Shown: piece by piece, positions 1 through 6,563 of the stretch
Position numbering within the stretch: position 1 is the stretch's first letter
Layout of the letters: each line of letters begins with the position of its first letter
NCBI GenBank assembly: GCA_910587955.1
Contig: CAJUNN010000011.1
Coordinates: forward strand, 37,953-61,531
Length of the DNA: 23,579 bases
Source of the DNA: an uncultured Lachnospiraceae bacterium
Lineage (GTDB): Bacteria; Bacillota; Clostridia; Lachnospirales; Lachnospiraceae
Reading direction: 5' to 3'
Notes under the pieces: generated by a model
What the model was told of the DNA's origin: nothing
Seen by the model: the letters and a program-made list of their open reading frames with translations, nothing else
The model's database searches: none
Translations under genes and position numbers: made by a program

Positions 1-18
1 GGGATGCTGCGGAACTAA
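1..18 (+). CDS. Possible 3' end of a gene upstream, perhaps a response regulator (partial)
   Basis: Frame 1 reads GMLRN then TAA at 16-18, followed at once by the AGGAGG ribosome site of the ABC ATPase. Exporter-kinase sets of this kind usually carry a response regulator gene, and none is found elsewhere in the window, so this short tail is the natural place for its C-terminus. Five codons cannot prove it. Confidence 0.3.
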   Translation, partial: GMLRN

Positions 19-36
19 AAATAGGAGGTCACTTTT

Positions 37-951
37 ATGGATTATATTCTGAAAGCAGACGCCCTGTGCAAAAGCTATAAGAATTTTAAAGCACTAAACA
101 GACTATCCATGAGCATTCCCAAAGGCTCCATCTACGGCCTTGTGGGAAAAAACGGTGCCGGCAAAACCACACTTATCCGTCTCATCTGCGGACTGCAGGA
201 GCCTACGTCCGGGGAATATACCCTGTACGGCAGGAAAAACACAGACAAGGACGCGGCCAAATCCCGCCGGAGAATGGGGGCTGTCATTGAAACCCCTGCC
301 GTCTATCTGGATATGACTGCCGCAGACAATCTAAAACAACAATACCAGATTCTAGGTCTCCCCTCTTATGACGGACTGGAAGACATCCTGGCACTGGTGG
401 GGCTTGCAGACACGGGCAAAAAGAAAGTCAAAAATTTCTCCCTGGGCATGCGCCAGAGGCTTGGCATCGCTGTCGCTCTTGCAGGCAGTCCGGATTTTCT
501 GGTACTGGATGAACCGGCCAACGGCTTGGATCCCCAGGGCATCATTGAAATGCGGGAGCTGATCCTGAAACTGAACCGGGAGCAGCAAATCACGATTCTC
601 ATCTCCAGCCACATTCTGGATGAGCTGTCCAGGCTCGCCACCCATTACGGCTTTATCGACAGCGGGCATATGGTAAAGGAAATCAGTGCCTCCGAACTGG
701 AAAAGGCCTGCCGGAAATGCGTACGCCTGGAAGTGAGCGACACCAAAGCCCTGGCTCTGGTATTGGATAGGCAAAACCTGGAATACAAAATCCGTTCCGG
801 CACCTCTGCCGATCTGTACGCAGAAGTTCCGGTCTCCGGACTGGCAGCCACCCTGTCTGAAGAAGGCTGCGAGATCCGTTCCATTAAGGAACGGAATGAA
901 AGCCTGGAGAGCTACTACATCAATCTAGTAGGAGGTGAATCACATGTCTAA
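37..951 (+). CDS. ABC transporter ATP-binding protein, BcrA/LanF-like (antimicrobial peptide export or immunity)
   Basis: This 304-residue cytoplasmic ATPase should power export or removal of a peptide antibiotic from the membrane, together with the permease encoded next. Walker A is GKNGAGKTT (about residues 38-46), the signature FSLGMRQR is at 134-141, Walker B with D-loop is LVLDEPANGLDP near 155-166, and the H-loop histidine is in SSHILDE near 192. The Q-loop position carries glutamate (VIETP, E85) instead of glutamine, the 'E-loop' known from lantibiotic-immunity LanF proteins; this separates it from ordinary nutrient importers. The C-terminal 90 residues form the accessory domain usual in BcrA-type ATPases. 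The start follows AGGAGG at a good distance. The last codons overlap the permease start by 8 bases, so the two are translationally coupled. The substrate cannot be read from the sequence. Confidence 0.93.
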   Translation: MDYILKADALCKSYKNFKALNRLSMSIPKGSIYGLVGKNGAGKTTLIRLICGLQEPTSGEYTLYGRKNTDKDAAKSRRRMGAVIETPAVYLDMTAADNLKQQYQILGLPSYDGLEDILALVGLADTGKKKVKNFSLGMRQRLGIAVALAGSPDFLVLDEPANGLDPQGIIEMRELILKLNREQQITILISSHILDELSRLATHYGFIDSGHMVKEISASELEKACRKCVRLEVSDTKALALVLDRQNLEYKIRSGTSADLYAEVPVSGLAATLSEEGCEIRSIKERNESLESYYINLVGGESHV

Positions 952-1774
952 ACTTCTATGGGCCGGTCTTTACCGTCTGCGGCTGAACAAAACCTTCTGG
1001 CTCTGCATGGGCTCCATGCTTGTTTACTCGGTTCTCTATATGCAGTCCGGATACCGGACGGCGGCTCAGGACCCAACCGCACACCAATACAGCCTGGATC
1101 TGTACTATTTTCACTTCGCACTCCCTATCAGCCTGTACTGCGCCGTCTTAGCCAGCATGTTCCTGGGTACGGAATACCATGACGGAACCATCCGCAACAA
1201 AATTGCCGCAGGATGCACCAGGACGGATATTTATCTATCCAGCTTCCTGCTCACCTTCCTGGGCACTTTGTTTATCACTGCCGCATGGCTCCTGGGCGCC
1301 CTTACCGGTATCTTCGGACTGGGCTTATGGAAAATGGATGCCGGGCATCTGCTCCTGTATCTGCTGATTGCAGTAATGTTCATTTCCGCTTTTTCTGCCG
1401 TCTACACGTTCATTGCAATGCTGTACGCAAACAAGGCAGGAACTGTAGTTTTCACCATGCTTCTGTGCTTGGGCCTGCTCCTGGGTGCAAGTCTGATCTA
1501 CAACACCCTGGAACAGCCCGAAATGCTGAGCGATGTTATAATCACCTCCCAGGGAATGCAAATGGGGGAAGCCCTGCCCAATCCCCATTACGTCAGCGGC
1601 GCTATGCGGGACATCTATCAAAGGATCCTGGAATTTCTTCCCTCCGGCCAGGGACTCCTCCTCTGGCAGCTGGAAATCAGTCATCCCCTGTGGATGCTGG
1701 CATCCTCCTTGCTTATCATAGCCGCGGCTAACCTGGGAGGAATCCTCTTATTTAAAAGAAAAAATATAAAATAA
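944..1774 (+). CDS. ABC transporter permease, lantibiotic/bacitracin-type
   Basis: This 276-residue polytopic membrane protein pairs with the ATPase before it. It has about six hydrophobic segments: one near residues 15-35, one near 60-80 after a loop, a cluster at 105-200, and one just before the lysine-rich C-terminus (FKRKNIK). The sequence LGTEYHDGTIRNKIAAG in the first cytoplasmic loop is the type of coupling region seen in ABC-2 permeases of peptide-antibiotic exporters. A GTG at 935 is in frame, but it lies inside the AGGAGGTG ribosome site. ATG at 944 is correctly spaced from that site and is preferred. The stop is 15 bases before the kinase ATG, so the three genes form one transcript. 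Confidence 0.88.
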   Translation: MSKLLWAGLYRLRLNKTFWLCMGSMLVYSVLYMQSGYRTAAQDPTAHQYSLDLYYFHFALPISLYCAVLASMFLGTEYHDGTIRNKIAAGCTRTDIYLSSFLLTFLGTLFITAAWLLGALTGIFGLGLWKMDAGHLLLYLLIAVMFISAFSAVYTFIAMLYANKAGTVVFTMLLCLGLLLGASLIYNTLEQPEMLSDVIITSQGMQMGEALPNPHYVSGAMRDIYQRILEFLPSGQGLLLWQLEISHPLWMLASSLLIIAAANLGGILLFKRKNIK

Positions 1775-1789
1775 GGAGTGGAGATTGCC

Positions 1790-2686
1790 ATGGAAATCTG
1801 GTTATGGCCTGCCGTTATTGTTCTGACGGGAACCGTTGCGGTTCTTTTTATGAAAATCATTCTCCTGCGGAAATCTGCAGGAGAAATTAAAGATGCTTTT
1901 GCCCACAGGCTCACAACCGATACCAATACACTCATAGCCATCTCTTCCAGGGATAAAGCCATGCGAAGCCTGGCTGACGCGATCAACCGGCAGCTGCGGA
2001 TACTCCGTACCCAGCGGCACCGTTTTAACCAAGGTGATCGGGACTTGAAAAATGCTGTCACAAATATTTCCCATGATCTGCGCACACCCCTGACTGCCAT
2101 CTGCGGCTATCTGGATCTTCTGGAACAGGAGGATCTCTCCGAAAATGCCGCCAGATATGCGGATATTATCCGAAGCCGGACGGAAATGCTGTCCCGGCTG
2201 ACGGAAGAACTTTTCCGCTACTCGGTGATCCTGGCCGCCGAACACCCACAGGCCCTTCCAGAGCCTGTCTCTGTCAACTCCATCCTAGAGGAAAGCATTG
2301 CCGCATTTTATACGGATTTCCATGGACAGGGCATAACTCCCAGGATCCGGATACCTGAGTTTCCCGTTACCCGGAAACTGGATCCCTCCGCTCTGTCGCG
2401 AATTTTCTCCAACCTTCTGAGCAACGCCTTAAAGTACAGCAGCGGGGATCTGGAAATCGTCCTCTCCCAAACAGGTGAAATCCTTTTTGCCAACACAGCG
2501 CCAAATCTTACTGAGGTGCAGGCAGGACGGCTGTTTGACCGTTTCTATACGGTAGAGAGCGCCAAAACCTCCACAGGCTTGGGACTGTCCATCGCCAGGA
2601 CACTGGTAGAGCAGATGGGCGGCTCCATCTCTGCGGAGTATAAAAACCACAGGCTTTGGATCCGCATTGTCCTACCGGACTGCTGA
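1790..2686 (+). CDS. Sensor histidine kinase of a peptide-antibiotic-type two-component system
   Basis: A 298-residue membrane kinase. One N-terminal hydrophobic segment (about residues 3-25) leads directly into a linker and the dimerisation domain, with the phospho-acceptor histidine in ISHDLRTPLTA (about H95). The N-box (FSNLLSNALKYS, about 206-217) and the ATP-lid glycines (STGLGLSIA, about 261-269) follow. There is no extracytoplasmic sensor domain, so it may sense through the membrane or through the adjacent transporter, as small kinases coupled to such exporters do. The start is ATG at 1790, 8 bases after AAGGAGTGG; the in-frame GTG at 1778 overlaps that site. The partner regulator is probably upstream of the window. 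The stop lies 1 base from the stop of the convergent XRE gene, leaving no room for a conventional terminator. Confidence 0.9.
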   Translation: MEIWLWPAVIVLTGTVAVLFMKIILLRKSAGEIKDAFAHRLTTDTNTLIAISSRDKAMRSLADAINRQLRILRTQRHRFNQGDRDLKNAVTNISHDLRTPLTAICGYLDLLEQEDLSENAARYADIIRSRTEMLSRLTEELFRYSVILAAEHPQALPEPVSVNSILEESIAAFYTDFHGQGITPRIRIPEFPVTRKLDPSALSRIFSNLLSNALKYSSGDLEIVLSQTGEILFANTAPNLTEVQAGRLFDRFYTVESAKTSTGLGLSIARTLVEQMGGSISAEYKNHRLWIRIVLPDC

Positions 2687-2687
2687 A

Positions 2688-3152
2688 TCATGAAAGGCCC
2701 TGCTGCTTTCTGGTTTTCCAGAGTTTTCCCAGAATATCCTTCAGCACCAAAAAGGCATCCAGTTCCCCGAACCCGTACTCTTCCTTTAGTTCGTCCAGCA
2801 TCACATCCAGCCGGACAGAGTAGCCGGGTATATTAACCTGATTCTGATACGTAAGCAAAACCGGATACTTTTTCCCCCAGGCACTTGTCCAGTCAATCTT
2901 TTCCTCTGTCTCTTCACTGGTCCTCTCAATCGCCTGCTGGATTTCCTTTATATCCGCATCAAACGTAATCAACTCATCCAGGGACACCTGGTACAGCATT
3001 GCCATCTTCTTTGACTGGCGGATATCCGGAAGTGTTTCGTCCGTCTCCCATTTGGAAATGGTCTGCCTGCTTACGCCCAGCTTTTCCGCAACCTCCTCCT
3101 GTGAAAAACCGCATTTTTTCCGTGCATGAAATAAACTGTTGCCCAATCTCAT
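2688..3152 (-). CDS. XRE-family helix-turn-helix transcriptional regulator
   Basis: A 154-residue DNA-binding protein. An N-terminal HTH (residues about 3-58) contains FSQEEVAEKLGVSRQTISKW, the classical XRE helix-turn-helix with its SRQTISKWE recognition helix. The remaining 95 residues are an acidic region without a domain I recognise. The reading frame is open further upstream, but ATG at 3152 is best placed behind AGGGTGA. A 7-bp inverted repeat 19 bases upstream of the start is a likely site for autoregulation. It is the last gene of a minus-strand run (acetyltransferase, DUF1905, DUF1801, XRE), though the 123-base gap before it suggests its own promoter. Its targets are unknown. Confidence 0.85.
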   Translation of the reverse strand: MRLGNSLFHARKKCGFSQEEVAEKLGVSRQTISKWETDETLPDIRQSKKMAMLYQVSLDELITFDADIKEIQQAIERTSEETEEKIDWTSAWGKKYPVLLTYQNQVNIPGYSVRLDVMLDELKEEYGFGELDAFLVLKDILGKLWKTRKQQGLS

Positions 3153-3170
3153 AAACATCACCCTGCCTTT

Positions 3171-3189
3171 CTTGTTTAGGTAAAACAAG
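3171..3189. promoter_or_regulatory. Palindrome upstream of the XRE gene, candidate operator
   Basis: CTTGTTT-AGGTA-AAACAAG is a perfect 7-bp inverted repeat with a 5-base spacer. It ends 19 bases from the regulator start and lies next to a TATACT-like -10 on the minus strand. Its position suits autoregulation by the XRE protein. No -35 at proper spacing is obvious. Confidence 0.4.
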
Positions 3190-3275
3190 TATAAAGCAGC
3201 CCTGTTTGAAAATCTACCAATCTGCTTTTACAATTTTGCACGTTTTCTTAACATCTATCCCCGCACCGATACTTT

Positions 3276-3680
3276 TCAGCCAGAATTCTTCCGGCACCAT
3301 TGGGCAATTTCCGCAATCAGCTCAAGGGGCAGAGGCTTTTCATAGGGAAGCTGTATGGCCCCTTTGCTTGTCCGGTACTCCTCCAGCTTGTCTGCGAATG
3401 CCTTTACAGCTTCCGGACCCGGATACAGCCCGATATGCTTTTTGAACGCAGCAAATTGTATGAGATTGCGTTTTTTCCAATACGTAGGCATACTCCATGA
3501 TATCTTTTCGTCCGCATCCGGCAAAACAGACCGTATGGCCTGGTTCACCTGCCTTAGGTACGGCTGCACCTGTTCCGGCTGCCGCCCAATATACTCTTCG
3601 ATTGTAGCCGGAGCCTCTCCGCAGTAATGATCCTGGTTTGTATTTTTAAATATCCGCCCGCATTTGGGACACTGCCACAT
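3276..3680 (-). CDS. DUF1801 (YdhG-like) protein with N-terminal zinc-ribbon-like segment
   Basis: This 134-residue protein has two parts. Residues 1-20 hold CPKCG and a later HYC, a short metal-binding-like ribbon. Residues about 25-130 match the DUF1801/YdhG fold as I know it, with ADEKISWSMPTYW, IQFAAFKKHIGLYPG and a C-terminal stretch ending in AQWCRKNSG. The function of the family is not settled; some members have been proposed as frataxin-like iron proteins. The start has AAGGAG 7 bases upstream. It follows the DUF1905 gene by 26 bases, and pairing of these two families is familiar from other Firmicutes, so a shared small-molecule or stress role is plausible but unproven. Confidence 0.8.
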   Translation of the reverse strand: MWQCPKCGRIFKNTNQDHYCGEAPATIEEYIGRQPEQVQPYLRQVNQAIRSVLPDADEKISWSMPTYWKKRNLIQFAAFKKHIGLYPGPEAVKAFADKLEEYRTSKGAIQLPYEKPLPLELIAEIAQWCRKNSG

Positions 3681-3706
3681 AGACGTCTCCTTCTCCCGGA
3701 AATTTC

Positions 3707-3994
3707 TTATACCACAGCCTGCGCCGTGACATGTACGGTATCACCCGGCTGTTTTCCTATCCTGTCCCGGATGTCTTTGCGTATTCCGATAATATAGCAG
3801 ACAGAACCGTCAGCGTTTTTTACTCCCATATTAACAATGCTTCCGCGGTACGGTTCCCCATCAAAGGTAATCTCTGCCTTGACCCTGCCCTTCCTAAATT
3901 CCTCCCGGACATTATAAGGAAAACGTACATATGCGCCACCATTCTCAGGAACTGCCTCAATCACTGCCTGAAACTCATAACGTTTTTGATTCAT
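3707..3994 (-). CDS. DUF1905 domain protein
   Basis: A 95-residue protein that is almost entirely one DUF1905 domain: a beta-rich fold with GGAYVRFPYNVREEF near the N-terminus, a KAEITFDGEPYRGS strand pair, and a C-terminal IRDRIGKQPGDTVHV. In other bacteria this domain is often fused to a YdeI-type domain; here it stands alone with a DUF1801 gene right behind it. The start at ATG 3994 is preferred over the longer frame to 4015 because AGGTGA lies 6 bases upstream of it. It starts 24 bases after the acetyltransferase stop, consistent with co-transcription. The biochemical function is unknown. Confidence 0.78.
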   Translation of the reverse strand: MNQKRYEFQAVIEAVPENGGAYVRFPYNVREEFRKGRVKAEITFDGEPYRGSIVNMGVKNADGSVCYIIGIRKDIRDRIGKQPGDTVHVTAQAVV

Positions 3995-4018
3995 AGTCTT
4001 CACCTGTCCGCACAAAAT

Positions 4019-4534
4019 TTAATCTGTGGATTCTCTCTTTTCCAGCTTTTCATAAGCCAGCCTCGGATCGTTGTCCTCCTCCACATGTATGATCCCGCAG
4101 TACACAAAGCCGTTCTTTTTTAAGAGGTTCTGCATGACCTTGTTATCCCCGTGGGTATCCATGCGCAGGTGGCGGCATTTTTCAAAAGCCCAGGCAATGC
4201 AGAAACTTCCAATCCCCCGCACCGTCCCGTCTCCGGCAATCCGATGGATGACGCCGTAAGGAGTGTCGTCCAGCCATGCCCCCTCCTCTATCGTATGATA
4301 AGCCGGCTCTGCGCCTTTCCCGCTGCAATAAAAAAACGTCCCCACTACCCTGCCGCCGCAGACGCAGACATAACTGCTGCCCGACGCAATATCCGCATGA
4401 ATCAAATCTTCAGGCGGCCAGCCAGTGGCCCCCCACTGATTGGGATTGCCATGCTCTGCCATAAATTTCCGGGCGTATTCATAGATTTCCATGATTCGTT
4501 TAAAATCTTTTTCCGTCGATCTTCGTACTTCCAT
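4019..4534 (-). CDS. GNAT-family N-acetyltransferase
   Basis: A 171-residue acetyl-CoA-dependent acyltransferase. The N-terminus VRRSTEKDFKRIMEIYEYAR is the opening strand and helix of the GNAT fold. VVGTFFYC gives the central strand, and IHRIAGDGTVRGIGSFCIAWA occupies the acetyl-CoA-binding motif A, although the textbook R/Q-x-x-G-x-G/A loop is only partly kept (GTVRGIG). MDTHGDNKVMQNLLKKNGFVYCGII is the usual motif B ending. The frame is open far upstream, but ATG at 4534 has GGAGG 7 bases before it and matches the family's start. The acyl acceptor cannot be inferred. It heads the minus-strand group with the DUF1905 and DUF1801 genes. Confidence 0.85.
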   Translation of the reverse strand: MEVRRSTEKDFKRIMEIYEYARKFMAEHGNPNQWGATGWPPEDLIHADIASGSSYVCVCGGRVVGTFFYCSGKGAEPAYHTIEEGAWLDDTPYGVIHRIAGDGTVRGIGSFCIAWAFEKCRHLRMDTHGDNKVMQNLLKKNGFVYCGIIHVEEDNDPRLAYEKLEKRESTD

Positions 4535-4638
4535 CTCCCTGCCTCCATTTTTTAAGATTACTTGACAATTTGCTCCTCCCCTGATGAAGTTTACGCCTAA
4601 CTGGAGTTTATGCAGCAGACAACATTTAGGAGGATACA

Positions 4639-4821
4639 ATGAACATCGAATATTTAACATACGGCGGAACGGAACTTGCAGATGTCTCCGGTATCGAAAA
4701 GGTGATTGTGGATACAGCATCCGCTTTAGAGCTTGCCATGACCGCCCGGTATGAGACGGGAACATCCCGTCTTGTAATCAGCAAAGAAGAAGCTACACAA
4801 AAGTTAACAGAAACACAATGA
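4639..4821 (+). pseudogene. Truncated DUF4180 protein
   Basis: A 60-codon frame behind a perfect AGGAGG ribosome site. It resembles the first half of DUF4180 proteins, which are usually near 110-120 residues: VIVDTASALELAMTARYETG, then SRLVISKE, where the family continues into a second half that includes a conserved LAGE-type segment. Here the frame ends a few codons after ISKE, and the next bases hold the tRNA terminator, so the C-terminal half is gone. It could still be translated, but is most likely a decaying remnant. The family assignment is from memory of the motif. Confidence 0.55.
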
Positions 4822-4859
4822 TTATGCTGTTCAAATTCCGGTTTGCTAATCCATATAAT

Positions 4860-4895
4860 AAAAAACAGCAGATACAACATTTCTGCTCTATCTGC
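4860..4895 (-). terminator. Terminator of tRNA-Leu(CAG)
   Basis: Read on the minus strand, GCAGATA, a 14-base loop and TATCTGC form a 7-bp stem, followed two bases later by six T. It sits 14 bases past the tRNA 3' end. Confidence 0.7.
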
Positions 4896-4908
4896 CGCTT
4901 TCTTTTCA

Positions 4909-4991
4909 TGCAGGAGATGGGACTTGAACCCACACAGCCTTGCGACTACAGGCACCTGAAGCCTGCGCGTCTGCCATTCCGCCACTCCTGC
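4909..4991 (-). tRNA. tRNA-Leu (anticodon CAG)
   Basis: An 83-base class II tRNA. Acceptor arms GCAGGAG and CTCCTGC pair perfectly and are followed by discriminator A. The anticodon stem-loop CAGGC-TTCAGGT-GCCTG places CAG at positions 34-36, reading CUG codons. A long variable arm and the T-loop TTCAAGT are present. CCA is not encoded. It has its own promoter and terminator and is divergent from the second leucine tRNA. Confidence 0.95.
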
Positions 4992-5002
4992 GAACAATCA
5001 TT

Positions 5003-5031
5003 ATTCTATCGAATTTTATTGCAAATGTCAA
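5003..5031 (-). promoter_or_regulatory. Promoter of tRNA-Leu(CAG)
   Basis: On the minus strand TTGACA, 17 bases, TAGAAT: a near-consensus sigma-A promoter ending 12 bases before the tRNA 5' end. Confidence 0.85.
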
Positions 5032-5074
5032 CACCTTTTTTTATTTTTTTTGACATTTTTTTGTCGGTTCCCTA

Positions 5075-5103
5075 TTGACTTTTTAAGTTGGAAATGATAT
5101 TAT
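5075..5103 (+). promoter_or_regulatory. Promoter of tRNA-Leu(AAG)
   Basis: TTGACT, 17 bases, TATTAT, with an overlapping TATAAT three bases further on. Initiation would be near 5110, about 30 bases before the mature tRNA end. Confidence 0.8.
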
Positions 5104-5138
5104 AATTGAGCGATTTGTGAAAACAAAAGCCAAAAGTT

Positions 5139-5222
5139 GCGGAAGTGTCGGAACTGGCAGACGAGCAAGACTAAGGATCTTGTGGCATTCGTGCCGTGTG
5201 GGTTCAAGTCCCATCTTCCGCA
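5139..5222 (+). tRNA. tRNA-Leu (anticodon AAG)
   Basis: An 84-base class II tRNA with acceptor arms GCGGAAG and CTTCCGC, discriminator A, a long variable arm and the same T-loop as its neighbour. The anticodon stem-loop CAAGA-CTAAGGA-TCTTG gives T33 then AAG, so it reads CUU and, if A34 is deaminated to inosine, CUC. CCA is not encoded. A promoter precedes it and a strong hairpin with a T-run follows 4 bases after the 3' end. Confidence 0.93.
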
Positions 5223-5225
5223 CTC

Positions 5226-5263
5226 AAAAAAGGAAATTCCGAAAAACGGAAATTTCCTTTTTT
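5226..5263. terminator. Bidirectional terminator between tRNA-Leu(AAG) and the minus-strand operon
   Basis: AAAAAAGGAAATTCCG and CGGAAATTTCCTTTTTT pair around an AAAAA loop, with one unpaired T. T-runs occur at the outer end on both strands, so it can end the tRNA transcript (plus) and the MATE-Sua5 transcript (minus), whose last stop is 6 bases away. Confidence 0.85.
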
Positions 5264-5268
5264 GCTTT

Positions 5269-5496
5269 TCATGATTCACTTTTTTCTGTCACTACTCCAA
5301 CAAATTTTTTCATAAGCGGAACATACGTCACCAGAAAGACAAAAAATGCAAGGAGCCCCACTCTTTTTTTGTGCTTTTCCGGCACCTGCATCCCGGCCAG
5401 AATTCCTATGGAAAAAAGACAGAACTTCAACAAAGCCAGATCCTTCCAGCTGCTCTTCTGCAGATATTTATCCGCATAGCAAAATAGATTTTTCAA
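5269..5496 (-). CDS. Small membrane protein of the kind often labelled 'permease of phosphate ABC transporter'
   Basis: A 75-residue protein with a short amphipathic N-terminus (LFCYADKYLQKSSWKDLALLKF) and two hydrophobic segments, about CLFSIGILAGMQVP and VGLLAFFVFLVTYVPLM, then a charged tail. Similar proteins are common in Clostridia and carry an inherited permease label with no experimental support that I know of. The start is chosen as TTG at 5496: AAGGAGGTG is a full ribosome site 6 bases before it, and the in-frame GTG at 5505 is part of that site. It follows Sua5 by 16 bases and is the last gene before the shared terminator. Confidence 0.65.
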   Translation of the reverse strand: MKNLFCYADKYLQKSSWKDLALLKFCLFSIGILAGMQVPEKHKKRVGLLAFFVFLVTYVPLMKKFVGVVTEKSES

Positions 5497-5512
5497 AACA
5501 ATCACCTCCTTC

Positions 5513-6562
5513 CTACACTCTTAATACCTGATGTCCAGCTGCCTTGAGAAGCCGGTTCATAATAGCCGTCCCCAAACCCGCATCCTCAAATGCCTCCGAA
5601 TAGATGCAGTCCACCTCTGTATCGTCAAATCGGCGCAGTACCTCAAAAAGATGCGCGGAAATCTCCGCCTCACGGCTTCTGGCTCCCAAGCTCTGCACCA
5701 GCCCCGCAGGATACCGGAACGCCGTCTCATCCGCAGCGATAATTCCCACCTTTTTCCCTGCCCGCTCAGCTTCCTCCGTTAAGTGCCGGATAGCCGAAAC
5801 TACACGTTCCGTCTCTCCTTCTACTATCGTCAGGCCGGCTTTGGGTGCATAGTGCCGGTATTTCATGCCAGGGGCTTTGGGACGGACGCCGGAATCCGAG
5901 GCAATTATGGCTTTATCCGTTTCCACTGCCCCAATTTCCCGCTCCAGCATAGATTTTGTCACCGCCCCCGGACGCAGAATCACAGGAGGCTCCGCGCTCA
6001 CATCCACGATGGTGGACTCCAGGCCGATCACAGCCTGCCCCCCATCCAGGATCATCTCAATCCGCCCGTTCAGATCCTCTGCCACATGAGCCGCCGTAGT
6101 CGTGCTTGGCCGCCCGGATACATTGGCGCTGGGCGCGGCTACAAATCCACCGCCTGCCCGGATCAGAGCCTCTGCAATCGGGTCTGACGGCATTCGGACC
6201 GCCACTGTAGGAAGACCTCCCGTAGTTTTATCCGGCACCAAGGGCTTTTTTTCAAAAATCAGGGTCAAAGGCCCCGGCCAGAAGGCATCCATTAAGCGCT
6301 CTGCCTTCCCGGAGATATTTGCAGCAATCTGTGTAAGCGCGGACCGCTCAGCAATGTGTACAATCAAAGGATTGTCCGAAGGCCTTCCCTTGGCTGCATA
6401 GATTTTCCCGGAGGAAGCAGGATTTAACGCGTCTCCGCCCAAACCGTAAACCGTCTCGGTGGGAAAAGCCACCAGGCCGCCGCTTTTCAAGATTTGTCCG
6501 GCCTCTTCTATAACTTTTCTGTCAATTCCATCATAGGACAATTTTCTTATCTTTGTATCCAT
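5513..6562 (-). CDS. L-threonylcarbamoyladenylate synthase (Sua5/TsaC family)
   Basis: This 349-residue cytoplasmic enzyme makes threonylcarbamoyl-AMP from threonine, bicarbonate and ATP, the first step of t6A37 formation on ANN-decoding tRNAs. The YrdC-like domain covers about residues 10-200, with GGLVAFPTETVYGLGGDA, then YAAKGRPSDNPLIVHI (the K-x-R nucleotide site), FWPGPLTLIF and SANVSGRPS. A linker with PGMKYRHYAP leads to the C-terminal Sua5 domain (about 240-349), so this is the long Sua5 form rather than the short TsaC form. It begins 1 base after the MATE stop and is probably translated by coupling. Its neighbours here have no known link to tRNA modification. Confidence 0.93.
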   Translation of the reverse strand: MDTKIRKLSYDGIDRKVIEEAGQILKSGGLVAFPTETVYGLGGDALNPASSGKIYAAKGRPSDNPLIVHIAERSALTQIAANISGKAERLMDAFWPGPLTLIFEKKPLVPDKTTGGLPTVAVRMPSDPIAEALIRAGGGFVAAPSANVSGRPSTTTAAHVAEDLNGRIEMILDGGQAVIGLESTIVDVSAEPPVILRPGAVTKSMLEREIGAVETDKAIIASDSGVRPKAPGMKYRHYAPKAGLTIVEGETERVVSAIRHLTEEAERAGKKVGIIAADETAFRYPAGLVQSLGARSREAEISAHLFEVLRRFDDTEVDCIYSEAFEDAGLGTAIMNRLLKAAGHQVLRV

Positions 6563-6563
6563 C

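Noticed and set aside
4586..4613. MerR-type promoter with long spacer
   Set aside because: The repeats are direct, not inverted, and no proper -10 lies at the required distance; no MerR gene is nearby.
4626..4997. Minus-strand open frame of 123 codons with CGGAATGG-like start
   Set aside because: It runs through the tRNA-Leu(CAG) gene, its promoter side and the DUF4180 fragment; the tRNA structure explains the sequence.
5117..5479. Plus-strand open frame of 120 codons across tRNA-Leu(AAG) and its terminator
   Set aside because: It includes the whole tRNA and hairpin and is antisense to the small membrane protein gene; no ribosome site.
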